DNA of 64,000 bases, taken from assembly GCF_036226525.1 (NCBI RefSeq), contig NZ_CP108487.1:2666001-2730000 (forward strand), given 5' to 3'. Source of the stretch: Kribbella sp. NBC_01245. Its GTDB lineage: Bacteria; Actinomycetota; Actinomycetes; Propionibacteriales; Kribbellaceae. The notes below the pieces were generated by a model, which did no database searches, was not told where the DNA came from, and was given only the letters and a program-made list of their open reading frames with translations. Positions 8,534 to 17,425 of this stretch are shown here, in pieces (positions within the stretch are counted from its first letter, which is position 1; each line of letters begins with the position of its first letter). The position numbers were made by a program, and so were the translations under genes.

Positions 8534-9765
8534 CCGGTCCGCACCGCGCGGTCCGCCTGCCACCACCACAGCAGTAGCGTCACCGAGGCCGCGATCGCGA
8601 GTGCCCAAGCAGCACCCAGGGCGCCCGCGGTCGCGGCCCCGCCGATTCCGGCGATCACGAACAGCACCGACGAGACGATCCGGATCGACAAGCCGCGATT
8701 CGCCGCGGCAGTCGCCCGCAGGATCGCGAAGGCGCCCGCGTTGGCCGCGCCGAACGCCCACAGCAGGATCACCGGCACCAGAACGGGCTTGGCCTCGGCC
8801 CAGACGGCCACCCCGAGCAACTCCCGGCCGACGGCGTCCGGCAACAACAGGAAGACCGCTCCCCAAGCGAGTGCGCCGGCCCCGACGAAGGTCGTCACCG
8901 CCAGACCGACGAGCCGCAACCTTCTGGTCGAATGCTTCAGCGCGCGAGCCGCCTCGGGCACGGCGAAGGCGCGAATGCCCTGGTTCAGTACGTTGACCGG
9001 GCCCATCAGGATCTGCGCGCCACGGATACCCGTGACGGCCGCGATCCCGGTCACCGCGGTGATACCGATCATGTAGACCTGCACGGTGCCGCTCATCAGC
9101 ACCATCTCCGCGACGTACTTCGGGGTCAGATCGCGGTGCGCGTGCAGCCAGCTCTTCACGGCTCTGAGCCGCGGCCGTACGCCGGACTGGTAGCGACCGA
9201 AGAACGCCGCGATCAACGCGCCTGCGCCCCAACCGAAGACCAGCAGCGTCGCGGACGCCATCCCGGTGGCGTAGAGCAGGCCGAAGATGGCGGTCATCCC
9301 GACGAGCCAGACCAGGTCGCTGAAGAACGCCTGCCGACCGCCGCCCACGACGAAGAACGCCCAGCGCCACGCGTCCTGGACCAACAGCCCGGGCATCATC
9401 ACGGCGAAGGCGATCAGCACGCCACGCGCCGGTATACCGGGCCAGAGCGCGATGGCCAGACCCACGACCATGGCCAGGACGCCGACGGCCAGAGCGGTCG
9501 CCGTACTGGCCCGGATGGCATCGCGCCAGGCCGGCGTACGGCTGCCTGAGTGGCGGACAGCCAACGGCTCGGTGGCGACAGCCCGGGACATGTTCAGGGC
9601 GATCGTGTAACCGCCGAAGGCCAGTGCGTAAACGCCGAACTCCGCGACCGTACTGCTGCGGGCCACCAGCACGCCGACGACGAGGTTGCTCAAGCTGGAC
9701 AACGCTTGGTCGGCCAGCCCCCAGCCGGCTCGCTGCGCCGGACCTACCAGCTTCTGCAGTTTCAG
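8506..9765 (-). CDS. Wzx-type polysaccharide flippase (MATE/MOP superfamily)
   Basis: A polytopic protein with about 12-14 membrane helices; the first (GWGLADQALSSLSNLVVGVLVA) and the F-G-x-Y-A-L-A-F that follows are typical of Wzx/RfbX lipid-linked repeat flippases. It probably moves undecaprenyl-PP-linked repeat units across the membrane for Wzy. No ATG or GTG occurs in frame close enough upstream of the first helix. The best start is the CTG at 9765-9763, which overlaps the stop of the glycosyltransferase gene as CTGA and has AGGGG about ten bases upstream. That gives 419 residues. A longer start inside the upstream gene (9900) is possible but would add an unrelated Pro/Arg-rich leader. 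Confidence 0.72.
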   Translation of the reverse strand: MKLQKLVGPAQRAGWGLADQALSSLSNLVVGVLVARSSTVAEFGVYALAFGGYTIALNMSRAVATEPLAVRHSGSRTPAWRDAIRASTATALAVGVLAMVVGLAIALWPGIPARGVLIAFAVMMPGLLVQDAWRWAFFVVGGGRQAFFSDLVWLVGMTAIFGLLYATGMASATLLVFGWGAGALIAAFFGRYQSGVRPRLRAVKSWLHAHRDLTPKYVAEMVLMSGTVQVYMIGITAVTGIAAVTGIRGAQILMGPVNVLNQGIRAFAVPEAARALKHSTRRLRLVGLAVTTFVGAGALAWGAVFLLLPDAVGRELLGVAVWAEAKPVLVPVILLWAFGAANAGAFAILRATAAANRGLSIRIVSSVLFVIAGIGGAATAGALGAAWALAIAASVTLLLWWWQADRAVRTGHFTVTMLE

Positions 9766-10544
9766 CGGGAGCTCACCCCTGGTACGGCGGACAGCACCGG
9801 GCGCGGACGGCGCAGCAGGATGCCGAGGCCGAACCGCGGAATGCCCAGCACATACCGCCGCCACAACCGGCGCGGCTCCTTCGCCAACCGGAACGCCCAC
9901 TCCAGGCCCGAACGCTGCATCCAGCGCGGAGCCCGGTCGAGCCGTCCGGTGTGGAAGTCGAACGCAGCGCCCACACCGATCAGCACCGGCGCGTTCAACC
10001 TGGCACGGTGCTCCGCCATCCAGCGCTCCTGCTTCGGCGCGCCCAGTCCGACCCAGATGATGTCAGGTGCGGCCGCGTTCAGCCGGTCGACGATCTCGTC
10101 ATCCTCGGCCTCGGTCAACGCCCGGTACGGCGGTGAGTAGACGCCTGCCACCTTGAGGCCCGGGTGCTTCGCGGTGAAGTTGTCGCGCAACAGCTCGGCG
10201 ACGCCGTCGGCACCACCGTAGAAGTACTGCGACCAGCCGCGCTCGACCGCCTCGGACATCACCCGCTCGATCAGGTCCGGCCCGCAAACCCGTTCCATCG
10301 TTGGGAATCCGGCCATCTTGCCGGCCCAGACCAACGGCATTCCGTCGGCCAGCGTGAGGCCGGACGTGTTGTAGACCTTGGTGAGCTGCTCGTCCGCGCG
10401 GGCATGCAGCAACGCGTTCATATCGGACACGCAGACCAGGTGCCGCTCCCCCGCGGCGATCCACTGCCCGAAGGTGTCGACGGTCGCGTCCATCGTGGTG
10501 ACGCTGACGTGAATCCCCAGTACGTCGACGCGGCCGCCGGTCAT
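9762..10544 (-). CDS. WecB/TagA/CpsF family glycosyltransferase
   Basis: A 260-residue soluble protein of the GT26 family. Typical elements are V-D-V-L-G-I near the N-terminus, SDMNALLHARAD, TLADGMPLVWAGKMAG, F-Y-G-G-A-D-G-V, and IIWVGLGAPKQERWM in the C-terminal half, where the family carries its UDP-sugar site. It probably transfers a ManNAc-type or related sugar to a polyprenyl-PP-linked acceptor at the cytoplasmic face. It is the only ordinary glycosyltransferase visible in this locus besides the initiating enzyme. One base separates its start from the gmd stop upstream, and its stop overlaps the flippase start, so it belongs to the minus-strand operon. Confidence 0.88.
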   Translation of the reverse strand: MTGGRVDVLGIHVSVTTMDATVDTFGQWIAAGERHLVCVSDMNALLHARADEQLTKVYNTSGLTLADGMPLVWAGKMAGFPTMERVCGPDLIERVMSEAVERGWSQYFYGGADGVAELLRDNFTAKHPGLKVAGVYSPPYRALTEAEDDEIVDRLNAAAPDIIWVGLGAPKQERWMAEHRARLNAPVLIGVGAAFDFHTGRLDRAPRWMQRSGLEWAFRLAKEPRRLWRRYVLGIPRFGLGILLRRPRPVLSAVPGVSSR

Positions 10545-10545
10545 C

Positions 10546-11532
10546 TCAGTCCTCCTTGCGGGTGATCTCGGCCAGATCGGCGTCGACCATGATCTTCACG
10601 AGCTCCGGCACGTGCACCTGCGCCTTCCAGCCGAGCTCCGCGTGCGCCTTCGACGCGTCACCGATCAACGAGTCCACCTCGGTCGGCCGCTCGTACCGCG
10701 CGTCGTAGTCGACGAACTCTTCCCAGTCGAGCCCGACGTGCGAGAAGGCCAGCTGAACGAAGTCCTTCACCGAGTACGACGTACCGGTGGCGACCACGTA
10801 GTCGTCCGGCGAATCGTGCTGCAACATCCGCCACATGCCCTCGACGTACTCCGGGGCGTATCCCCAGTCGCGGCAGGCGTCCAGGTTGCCCAGGTAGAGG
10901 CGCTTCTCCCTGCCGAGGTGGATCCGCGCGACGGCCCGGGTGATCTTGCGCGTCACGAACGTCTCGCCCCGGCGCGGGCTCTCGTGGTTGAACAGGATGC
11001 CGTTCACCGCGAACAGGTCGTACGCCTCGCGGTAGTTCCGGGTCATCCAGTACCCGTAGAGCTTCGCGGCGCCGTACGGCGAACGAGGGTAGAACGGGGT
11101 CTGCTCGTTCTGCGGGGGCGGCGTCGCGCCGAACATCTCGGAGCTGCTCGCCTGGTAGAACCGGCAGTTCAGGCCGATCATCCGGATCGCCTCGAGCAGT
11201 CGCGTCGTACCCATGCCGGTGGTGTCACCGGTGTACTCGGGTTCGTCGAAACTGACCCGGACGTGGCTCTGCGCGGCCAGGTGGTAGACCTCGTCGGGCT
11301 GGATCGCGGCCAGCAGCGTGACCAGGCGCGACCCGTCGGTCAGGTCCCCGTAGTGCAGGAACAGCCGCTTGTCCTCGGCGTGCGGGTCCTCGTACAGATG
11401 GTCGATCCGGTGCGTGTTGAACGTGCTGGCGCGGCGGATCAGGCCGTGCACCTGATATCCCTTGGCGAGCAGCAGCTCGGCCAGGTACGACCCGTCCTGA
11501 CCGGTGATCCCGGTGATCAAGGCCTTCTTCAT
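10546..11532 (-). CDS. gmd: GDP-mannose 4,6-dehydratase
   Basis: Extended short-chain dehydrogenase of 328 residues that converts GDP-D-mannose to GDP-4-keto-6-deoxy-D-mannose with NADP+. The start ATG at 11532 follows GGGGGA and opens [22 protein letters not shown], with the GxxGxxG dinucleotide site at residues 8-14. Other family marks are SSSEMFG, the catalytic YxxxK in [24 protein letters not shown], and [21 protein letters not shown]. It overlaps the fcl stop by 4 bp (ATGA). With Fcl downstream in the pathway it supplies GDP-L-fucose, so the exopolysaccharide probably contains fucose or a related 6-deoxyhexose. Confidence 0.95.
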   Translation of the reverse strand: MKKALITGITGQDGSYLAELLLAKGYQVHGLIRRASTFNTHRIDHLYEDPHAEDKRLFLHYGDLTDGSRLVTLLAAIQPDEVYHLAAQSHVRVSFDEPEYTGDTTGMGTTRLLEAIRMIGLNCRFYQASSSEMFGATPPPQNEQTPFYPRSPYGAAKLYGYWMTRNYREAYDLFAVNGILFNHESPRRGETFVTRKITRAVARIHLGREKRLYLGNLDACRDWGYAPEYVEGMWRMLQHDSPDDYVVATGTSYSVKDFVQLAFSHVGLDWEEFVDYDARYERPTEVDSLIGDASKAHAELGWKAQVHVPELVKIMVDADLAEITRKED

Positions 11533-12473
11533 GCATCCCCCCTGCTGTTCTCGAGGTACCAGGCGTAGACACTCGCCACGCCATCCTCGAGGTCGATACC
11601 GGGCTTCCAGCCCAGCGCGCGCAGGCGGCTCACGTCGAGCAGCTTGCGCGGAGTCCCGTCCGGTTTGGACGGGTCGGTGCCGATCGCACCGGTGTAGCCG
11701 ACCGCCTTCGCGATCGTCTCGGCCAGCTCCCGGATGGTCACGTCCGTCCCGACGCCGACGTTGATCGTCTGCGGGTCGTCGTAATGCTCCAGCAGGAACA
11801 GGCACGCGCTCGCCAGGTCGTCCACGTGCAGGAACTCCCGCCGCGGCGTGCCGGTCCCCCACAGCACGACTTCGGCGGTGTTGTTGAGCTTGGCGTCGTG
11901 GAACCGGCGCATCAGGGCCGGCAACACGTGCGACGAGGTCAGGTCGAAGTTGTCGTTCGGCCCGTAGAGGTTGGTCGGCATGGCCGAGATCCAGGGCAGG
12001 CCGTACTGCCTTCGGACCGCTTGGACCTGCATGATGCCGGCGATCTTGGCGATCGCATACGCGTCGTTGGTGGGCTCGAGCTCACCGGTGAGCAGACTCG
12101 ATTCGCGGATCGGCTGCTCGGCGAACTTGGGATAGATGCAGGACGAGCCCAGGAACAACAGCTTCGGGGTCTCGGTTGAGAGCGCCGCGTCCATCACGTT
12201 GACCTGGATGCGCAGGTTGTCGCTGAGGAACTCGGTCGGGTGGTCCCGGTTGGCCAGGATGCCGCCGACCTTGGCGGCCGCGTCGATCACCACCTCCGGC
12301 CGGTGCTCGGCGAAGAACGCCATCGTCGCGTCGCGATCGCGGAGGTCCAGCTCCTTGGAGGTGGCGCCGATCAGCCGGGTGAAGCCCTCGGCCTCGAGGC
12401 GCCGCCAGACCGCTGAGCCGACCAGGCCGCGATGGCCCGCCACATAGACGCGGGCGTCCCGGTCGAGGCGCAT
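11529..12473 (-). CDS. fcl: GDP-L-fucose synthase (GDP-4-keto-6-deoxymannose epimerase/reductase)
   Basis: A 314-residue extended SDR that epimerises C3 and C5 and then reduces C4 of the Gmd product, using [27 protein letters not shown] holds the GxxGxxG motif, [15 protein letters not shown] matches the substrate loop, and AYAIAKIAG carries the YxxxK pair; [13 protein letters not shown] is also family-typical. The ATG at 12473 shares one base with the stop of the upstream phosphosugar transferase (TGATG), and the 3' end overlaps gmd by 4 bp, so the three genes are tightly coupled. Confidence 0.94.
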   Translation of the reverse strand: MRLDRDARVYVAGHRGLVGSAVWRRLEAEGFTRLIGATSKELDLRDRDATMAFFAEHRPEVVIDAAAKVGGILANRDHPTEFLSDNLRIQVNVMDAALSTETPKLLFLGSSCIYPKFAEQPIRESSLLTGELEPTNDAYAIAKIAGIMQVQAVRRQYGLPWISAMPTNLYGPNDNFDLTSSHVLPALMRRFHDAKLNNTAEVVLWGTGTPRREFLHVDDLASACLFLLEHYDDPQTINVGVGTDVTIRELAETIAKAVGYTGAIGTDPSKPDGTPRKLLDVSRLRALGWKPGIDLEDGVASVYAWYLENSRGDA

Positions 12474-14056
12474 CAGTACGCCCCCGAGCCGTAGAAGACC
12501 GCGCGGAACGTCTTCCAGAGGATGAGCAGGTCCAACGTCATCGACCAGTTGTCGACGTACCGCAGATCGAGCCGGACCGACTCCTCCCACGACAGGTCGC
12601 TGCGGCCGCTGACCTGCCACAACCCGGTCAGACCGGGCTTGACCAGCATGCGCCGGGTGTCGTCGGCCGCATACAGCGCGACCTCCTGCGGCAGCGGCGG
12701 ACGCGGGCCGACCAGCGACATCTCGCCGCGCAACACGTTGAACAACTGCGGCAGCTCGTCCATCGAGAAGCGCCGGATGATCCGGCCGAGCGGTGTCACC
12801 CGGGGATCGTCGCGCATCTTGAACATGACCGTATTACCGTCGCTGAGCGCGTGCAGATCACCGAGGCGCTGCTCGGCATCGACGTACATGCTGCGGAACT
12901 TGAGCATGTTGAACTCGACCCCGGCACGGCCGACGCGGCGCTGGCGGAACAGCACCGGGCCCCGGCTGGTCAGCTTGACCGCGAGGACCAGACCGAGCAG
13001 CGGCAGGGCGAAGAAGATCACCAGCGCGAGCGCGACGACCCGGTCGAAGACGCTCTTCAGCAGGTGCGGGCCGCCGCTGACCGACGGGCGCTCCAGGTGC
13101 AACAGGGACAGGCCGGCGACCGGGCGGACCGAGATCCGCGGCCCGGCGACCTCGATGATGCCCGGCGACACGATCAACTCGACGCCACGCTGTTCCAGGG
13201 CCCAGGACAACCGGCGCAGCGACTGGCCGGCGAGCTCGGGATCGGAGGCGATGGCGACCACGTCCACGTCGTGGCGGTCGACGGCGGACATGATGTCCGA
13301 CTCGTCCAGCTCGTCCGAATCGCCGACGGGCTTGCTGTTTCTCGGCAGGCAGGCGGCGACCACCCGGAACCCGTCGGACGGGCGCTTCTCCAAGTGCTCG
13401 CTGAGCGTGGAGGCCTGATCGTTGCGGCCGACAACCAGCACCCGGCGCATACAACGCCCGCGCTGGCGATGGCGGCTCAGGTCCTTGCGGAGGCCATACC
13501 GCAGCAGCAGCGCCAGCACCACGGTCGCCGGAATCGCCAGTACGACAAAACCGCGGGCGATCTCGCTCTTGGTCGCATACGACACGACGGCCACGACCGC
13601 GGTCAGGCCGACGCCGGAGCGCAGGATCGACCGGAACTCGTCCGGGCCGGCGCCGAAGAAGCGCGGCTCGTAGCCCTTGGACAGCGCGACGGCCGCCACC
13701 CAGGCCAGTGGCAGCAGGCTGCCGAACAACAGATAGCTGGTGCCGACCTGGTAACCGAACCGGGTCAGCAGGGCGATGGAAACGCCCATCACGGCGGCCA
13801 GCAGGTCACCGCCGAGCGCGGCCCAGCGATAGACGCAGACCCACTGCGGCTCGGTCAGCCGGGCCGAACGCGGCACGATCGCCGGAACCTGGTCCGGCAC
13901 AACCCAAACCGGACCACGCCGGTCGAAGAACTCGGCCGGCGTGATCGGAGTAATCGGCGCACTTGTCGTCGGCGTCGGCGGCAGAGCCGACGCACCCGAC
14001 AGGTCGGTGGTCTTCATTTCAGGCACAGCATCCCCCATGACGGCTCGATCCGTCAC
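12473..14056 (-). CDS. Polyprenyl glycosylphosphotransferase (initiating enzyme, WbaP/WcaJ type)
   Basis: A 527-residue membrane protein. Four helices lie between about residues 75 and 190, followed by a CoA-binding-like cytoplasmic domain (VLVVGRNDQASTL, about 205-310), a further hydrophobic re-entrant helix near 335-360 and the bacterial sugar transferase domain to the C-terminus. That domain shows KFRSMY, a DELPQLFNVLRGEMSLVGPRPP stretch and PGLTGLWQVSGRS, the signature of the family. It transfers a hexose-1-phosphate to undecaprenyl phosphate and starts repeat-unit assembly. It is the first gene of the minus-strand exopolysaccharide operon. Alternative ATG starts lie 6 and 13 codons downstream. 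Confidence 0.92.
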   Translation of the reverse strand: MTDRAVMGDAVPEMKTTDLSGASALPPTPTTSAPITPITPAEFFDRRGPVWVVPDQVPAIVPRSARLTEPQWVCVYRWAALGGDLLAAVMGVSIALLTRFGYQVGTSYLLFGSLLPLAWVAAVALSKGYEPRFFGAGPDEFRSILRSGVGLTAVVAVVSYATKSEIARGFVVLAIPATVVLALLLRYGLRKDLSRHRQRGRCMRRVLVVGRNDQASTLSEHLEKRPSDGFRVVAACLPRNSKPVGDSDELDESDIMSAVDRHDVDVVAIASDPELAGQSLRRLSWALEQRGVELIVSPGIIEVAGPRISVRPVAGLSLLHLERPSVSGGPHLLKSVFDRVVALALVIFFALPLLGLVLAVKLTSRGPVLFRQRRVGRAGVEFNMLKFRSMYVDAEQRLGDLHALSDGNTVMFKMRDDPRVTPLGRIIRRFSMDELPQLFNVLRGEMSLVGPRPPLPQEVALYAADDTRRMLVKPGLTGLWQVSGRSDLSWEESVRLDLRYVDNWSMTLDLLILWKTFRAVFYGSGAY

Positions 14057-14272
14057 CCTCAGTCACCCCCCGGTGAATACCTCAGAGCCCACAGCCACTC
14101 TGTACAGCGTTTTCCGACAAGCCGAGTTCCCCCCTCGGCGCTGGTTTGGCCAAGGGTACAACGAGTGTCGGTGTGTCGGGTAGCGCCAACTACAGCCTGT
14201 TGTCTTCTGAAGATCCACCGGCGTTCACCGGAAGATGCTGTGCCGTTCACCGGGCGGGTGTGAGCGGCGGCG

Positions 14273-14551
14273 TCAGCCGGCGATCAGACCGTCGCCGCTG
14301 ATCAGCTCCCGCATCTCCGACAGCGTGCTGTCGGCAGGCGGCAGGATCACGTCGGAGTCGTGCAGCACGTCGTCCGGCACCTTCTCGCCGCCACGGACCA
14401 GGTCCAGCAACGCGGCGAACGAGGTCTTGAAGCTCTCCTCGTCATTACCGGAAACGGCCTGCTCCAGCTTGCCGTCGACCTCGTTCAGCTGGTCCAGCTT
14501 GTCGTCGGCAAGGTTCCACTGGCCCTCGCCCATGATGCGAACGATCATCAC
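14273..14551 (-). CDS. PspA-associated protein PspAA
   Basis: A 92-residue acidic protein (MMIVRIMGEGQWNL, then D-x-L-N-x-V-D-x-x-L and repeated E/D) that matches the PspAA family found next to PspA in actinobacteria and cyanobacteria. Its ATG overlaps the pspA stop by 4 bp, so it is co-translated. The family probably modulates PspA at the membrane; the biochemical role is not established. In the roughly 215 bases between it and the exopolysaccharide operon promoter, the only thing I noted is a pair of TTCACCGG direct repeats at about 14224 and 14246. Confidence 0.8.
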   Translation of the reverse strand: MMIVRIMGEGQWNLADDKLDQLNEVDGKLEQAVSGNDEESFKTSFAALLDLVRGGEKVPDDVLHDSDVILPPADSTLSEMRELISGDGLIAG

Positions 14552-15354
14552 TGCACTCCGTCCTGCGGGCGGGCCTGCTGGGGCTGGGCGGCCGGCTGCT
14601 GCTGCTGCTGCGGCTGGCCGGTTTGGTCGGTCGCGATCTGCTTGGGCGCTTCGGCCGGGGCCAGCTGGGCCTTCAGCTGGGCGAGCTCGTCCTCGACCAC
14701 CGAGTTGGACGAGAGACGCTCCAGCTCGAGGGTGATGTTGTCCTTGCTGCTGCCCGAGGCGTCGTCGAGCGCGCCGGAGGCCAGCAGCTCGTCGATCGCG
14801 CCCGCACGGGCCTGCATCTGCTGGGTCTTGTCCTCGGCCCGCTGAACCGCCAGACCGACGTCGCTCATCTCCTCGGAAATACCGGAGAAGGCCTCGTTGA
14901 TCCGGGTCTGCGCCTCGGCCGCGGTGTAGGTGGCCTTGATCGTCTCCTTCTTGGTACGGAAGGACTCGACCTTGGCCTGCAGCCGCTGGGAGGCCAGCGT
15001 CAGCTTCTCCTCCTCGCCCTGGAGCTGGGCGTGCTGCGTGGTCAGGTCGTCGATCTGGCCCTGCAGTCCGGACTTGCGGGTGAGGGCCTCGCGAGCGAGA
15101 TCCTCCCGGCCCATGCCGAGCGCCTTCTGTGCCTGATCGTGCAGTTTCTGCGACTGCGACTGCAATTGGGCCGCCTGCAGCTCGACCCGCTTACGGCTGG
15201 TGGCGACGTCGGCCACGCCCCGCCGTACCTTCTGCAGCAGTTCGAGCTGCTTCTGGTACGAGTAGTCAAGGGTTTCGCGAGGATCTTCGGCCTTGTCCAA
15301 AGCCGTATTGGCCTTGGCCTTGAAGATCGTCGACATCCGCTTGAAGATGCTCAT
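14548..15354 (-). CDS. pspA: PspA/IM30 (Vipp1) family membrane-stress protein
   Basis: A 268-residue, almost entirely helical protein beginning MSIFKRMSTIFKAKANTALDKAEDPRETLDYSY, the N-terminal amphipathic helix and DP-E motif of PspA. Residues 25-215 are coiled coil with abundant Q/K/E/L. The tail is a Gln/Ala/Pro-rich low-complexity stretch (residues about 235-268). PspA/IM30 proteins bind stressed inner membranes and form ESCRT-III-like assemblies. With PspAA it forms a two-gene operon. There is no PspB/C, as expected in actinobacteria. Confidence 0.92.
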   Translation of the reverse strand: MSIFKRMSTIFKAKANTALDKAEDPRETLDYSYQKQLELLQKVRRGVADVATSRKRVELQAAQLQSQSQKLHDQAQKALGMGREDLAREALTRKSGLQGQIDDLTTQHAQLQGEEEKLTLASQRLQAKVESFRTKKETIKATYTAAEAQTRINEAFSGISEEMSDVGLAVQRAEDKTQQMQARAGAIDELLASGALDDASGSSKDNITLELERLSSNSVVEDELAQLKAQLAPAEAPKQIATDQTGQPQQQQQPAAQPQQARPQDGVQ

Positions 15355-15528
15355 CGATATCCGTACCCCTTCTGCGCCGGCGAGTGGACCCGGCGTGCGT
15401 CAACCACCCTATGTCGCGATGGGTCACGGCACCATCAGGACCGGCCCGGATAAAGTGGTGAAACGTCCGGGGACCACCCCGAGTGCCGGTTATCAATAGC
15501 GAACAGCCGAATGAGGTCATCAGTCCCC

Positions 15529-16116
15529 GTGTTCCGTCGAGCCAAGTCCGAGACAGCCCCGCAGCCTGCGTCGAGTACCGACCGCACCCCGAAAGAAGGC
15601 GGCAAGGGCCGTCCGACGCCGACCCGGAAAGAGGCCGAGGCCGCCCGGAAGACCGGGCTGAAGAAGCCGAAGAACCGCCGCGAGGCGACCGCCATGCGGC
15701 GGGAGAAGCAGCGCGCCGAGCGGATCAAGGTCCAGGAGGCGATGAAGACCGGTGACGATCGGTACCTGCCTGTAGCCGACAAGGGCAAGGTCCGCCGGTT
15801 CGCCCGGGACTACGTCGACGTGCGCTGGTCCGTGATGGAGTACGCACTGCCCGTGCTGCTGGTCTTCTCGTTCGCCGGCATCCTGCTGTCCGGTATCACC
15901 TGGGTGCCCGGCGCGGTGAACATGGTCTTCCTCGCGATCATCCTGGCCATCGGGCTGGACTGGTTCCTGCTCACCCGCGGTCTGCGCAAGGCCGTCGCCG
16001 CGCGGTTCCCGGACGAGCCGACCAAGGGCCTCGGCTTCTACGCCGTCCGACGGACCATGCAGATGCGCCGCTGGCGGCTGCCGAAGCCGATGGTGCAGCG
16101 CGGCGCGAAGCTCTAG
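15529..16116 (+). CDS. DUF3043 membrane protein
   Basis: A conserved actinobacterial protein of unknown function. The N-terminal third is Lys/Arg/Pro-rich and charged (MFRRAKSE..., PTPTRKEAEAARK, RREKQRAERIK). Two membrane segments follow near residues 105-150 (YALPVLLVFSFAGILLSG and VNMVFLAIILAIGLDWFLL), and the C-terminus is basic (RRTMQMRRWRLPKP). I chose the GTG at 15529, which follows GAGG at about 12 bases and gives the usual MFRR start, 195 residues; an ATG six codons earlier (15511) lacks a ribosome-binding site. It is divergent from pspA. Confidence 0.8.
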   Translation: MFRRAKSETAPQPASSTDRTPKEGGKGRPTPTRKEAEAARKTGLKKPKNRREATAMRREKQRAERIKVQEAMKTGDDRYLPVADKGKVRRFARDYVDVRWSVMEYALPVLLVFSFAGILLSGITWVPGAVNMVFLAIILAIGLDWFLLTRGLRKAVAARFPDEPTKGLGFYAVRRTMQMRRWRLPKPMVQRGAKL

Positions 16117-16120
16117 CACG

Positions 16121-16134
16121 TAGGGTCGGCGGTA
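16121..16134 (+). promoter_or_regulatory. -10 element placing the transcript start at the aldo/keto reductase ATG
   Basis: TAGGGT at 16121-16126 lies seven bases before the ATG at 16134 and no purine-rich ribosome-binding site intervenes. This spacing puts the first transcribed base at or next to the A of the start codon, the usual arrangement of leaderless actinobacterial mRNAs. No clear -35 is visible. Confidence 0.45.
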
Positions 16135-17144
16135 TGGACTTTCGCTATCTAGGAAACAGTGGCCTGAAGGTCAGTGAGATCTCCTACGGCAACTGGCTGA
16201 CGCACGGCTCCCAGGTGGAGAACGAGCAGGCGAAAGCCTGTGTGAAGGCCGCGCTCGACGCGGGGATCACCACGTTCGACACCGCGGACACCTATGCGAA
16301 CACCAAGGCCGAGGCCGTGCTGGGTGAGGCTCTCGAGGGCGTGCGGCGCGAGTCCGTCGAGATCCTCACCAAGGTCTACTGGCCGACCGGCCCGGCCGGG
16401 CCCAACGACACGGGCCTGTCCCGCAAGCACATCCACGAGTCGATCAACGCTTCGCTGACCCGGCTGAAGACCGACTACGTGGACGTCTACCAGGCGCACC
16501 GCTACGACACCGAAACGCCGCTGGAAGAGACGATGGAGGCCTTCGCCGACGTCGTCCGCGCCGGCAAGGCGCTGTACATCGGTGTCTCCGAGTGGACCGC
16601 CGACCAGCTCCGCGAGGGCCACCGCCTGGCCCGCGACCTGCGCATCCCCTTCGTCTCGAACCAGCCGCAGTACAGCATGTTGTGGCGAGTGATCGAGGGT
16701 GAAGTGGTGCCGGCCTCGGCAGAGCTCGGCATCGGCCAGATCGTCTTCTCGCCGATCGCCCAGGGTGTGCTCACCGGCAAGTACCTGCCCGGTCAGCCGG
16801 TGCCCGAGGGTTCGCGCGCTACGGACACCAGCGGCGGTGCGAACTTCATCAAGCGATTCCTCACCGACGACGTACTGACGCGCGTCCAGGAGCTCAAGCC
16901 GATCGCGGATGAGGCCGGCCTGAGCCTGGCCCAGCTCGCCGTCACCTGGGTGCTGCAGAACCCGAACGTCTCCTCCGCGATCATCGGCGCCTCTCGTCCC
17001 GAGCAGGTCACCGAGAACGTGAAGGCGGCCGGCGTGAAACTCGAGGAGGCCCAGTTGAAGCAGATCGACGAGGTGCTCGGTTCCATCATCGAGCGCGACC
17101 CGGGCAAGACCGCCCAGAACGCGCCCCAGACGAGGCCGGTATGA
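16134..17144 (+). CDS. Aldo/keto reductase (AKR6/7-like, Kv-beta type)
   Basis: A 336-residue TIM-barrel oxidoreductase using NADPH. The catalytic tetrad is readable: Asp49 and Tyr54 in FDTADTY, Lys80 in EILTKVYW, and His122 in YQAHRYD. Also present are the R-Y-L-G-N-S-G-L-K-V-S N-terminus, SNQPQYSMLWR and the cofactor motif SSAIIGASRPEQV near residue 285. The substrate cannot be told. The start is the ATG at 16134, which looks leaderless. It overlaps the next small gene by 4 bp (ATGA). Confidence 0.9.
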   Translation: MDFRYLGNSGLKVSEISYGNWLTHGSQVENEQAKACVKAALDAGITTFDTADTYANTKAEAVLGEALEGVRRESVEILTKVYWPTGPAGPNDTGLSRKHIHESINASLTRLKTDYVDVYQAHRYDTETPLEETMEAFADVVRAGKALYIGVSEWTADQLREGHRLARDLRIPFVSNQPQYSMLWRVIEGEVVPASAELGIGQIVFSPIAQGVLTGKYLPGQPVPEGSRATDTSGGANFIKRFLTDDVLTRVQELKPIADEAGLSLAQLAVTWVLQNPNVSSAIIGASRPEQVTENVKAAGVKLEEAQLKQIDEVLGSIIERDPGKTAQNAPQTRPV

Positions 17145-17353
17145 GCTGGTCCTGGCGGTTCGAGACCGCCGCCGGTGAACCCGCCGACCCGGGCGACCTC
17201 GCCACGGCCGAGTTCTCCGCCCAGGGTGACGCCGAAAGCTGGCTCGGCGAGTTCTGGCGCGAACTGGCCGAAGCCGGCGTAGCCCAGGTCCGCCTCTTCG
17301 AAGACGGCCGCGAGGTCTACGGCCCCATGAGCCTCGCCGCCCAACAGGAGTAA
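17141..17353 (+). CDS. Small conserved protein downstream of the aldo/keto reductase
   Basis: A 70-residue acidic, soluble protein beginning MSWSWRFETAAGEP, with AESWLGEFWRELAEAGVAQVRLFEDGREVYGPMSL. I recognise the general type (short actinobacterial proteins ending in an R-x-Y-G-P-M-S-L-like segment) but know of no function. Its start overlaps the reductase stop (ATGA), the codon usage matches its neighbours and the protein has a sensible composition, so it is very likely a real gene co-translated with the reductase. Confidence 0.7.
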   Translation: MSWSWRFETAAGEPADPGDLATAEFSAQGDAESWLGEFWRELAEAGVAQVRLFEDGREVYGPMSLAAQQE

Positions 17354-17425
17354 CCCTGGTCCGAGCGAAGGAGGCGGCATACCTGGCGGTAGCATCCGGG
17401 GGCTGTCTCCCTCGTTTAGTAAAGG

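Noticed and set aside
17354..17425. Cobalamin riboswitch before the ECF-cobU operon
   Set aside because: The gap is only 72 bases and I see no B12-box-like conserved segment; a cobalamin riboswitch needs about 200 bases.
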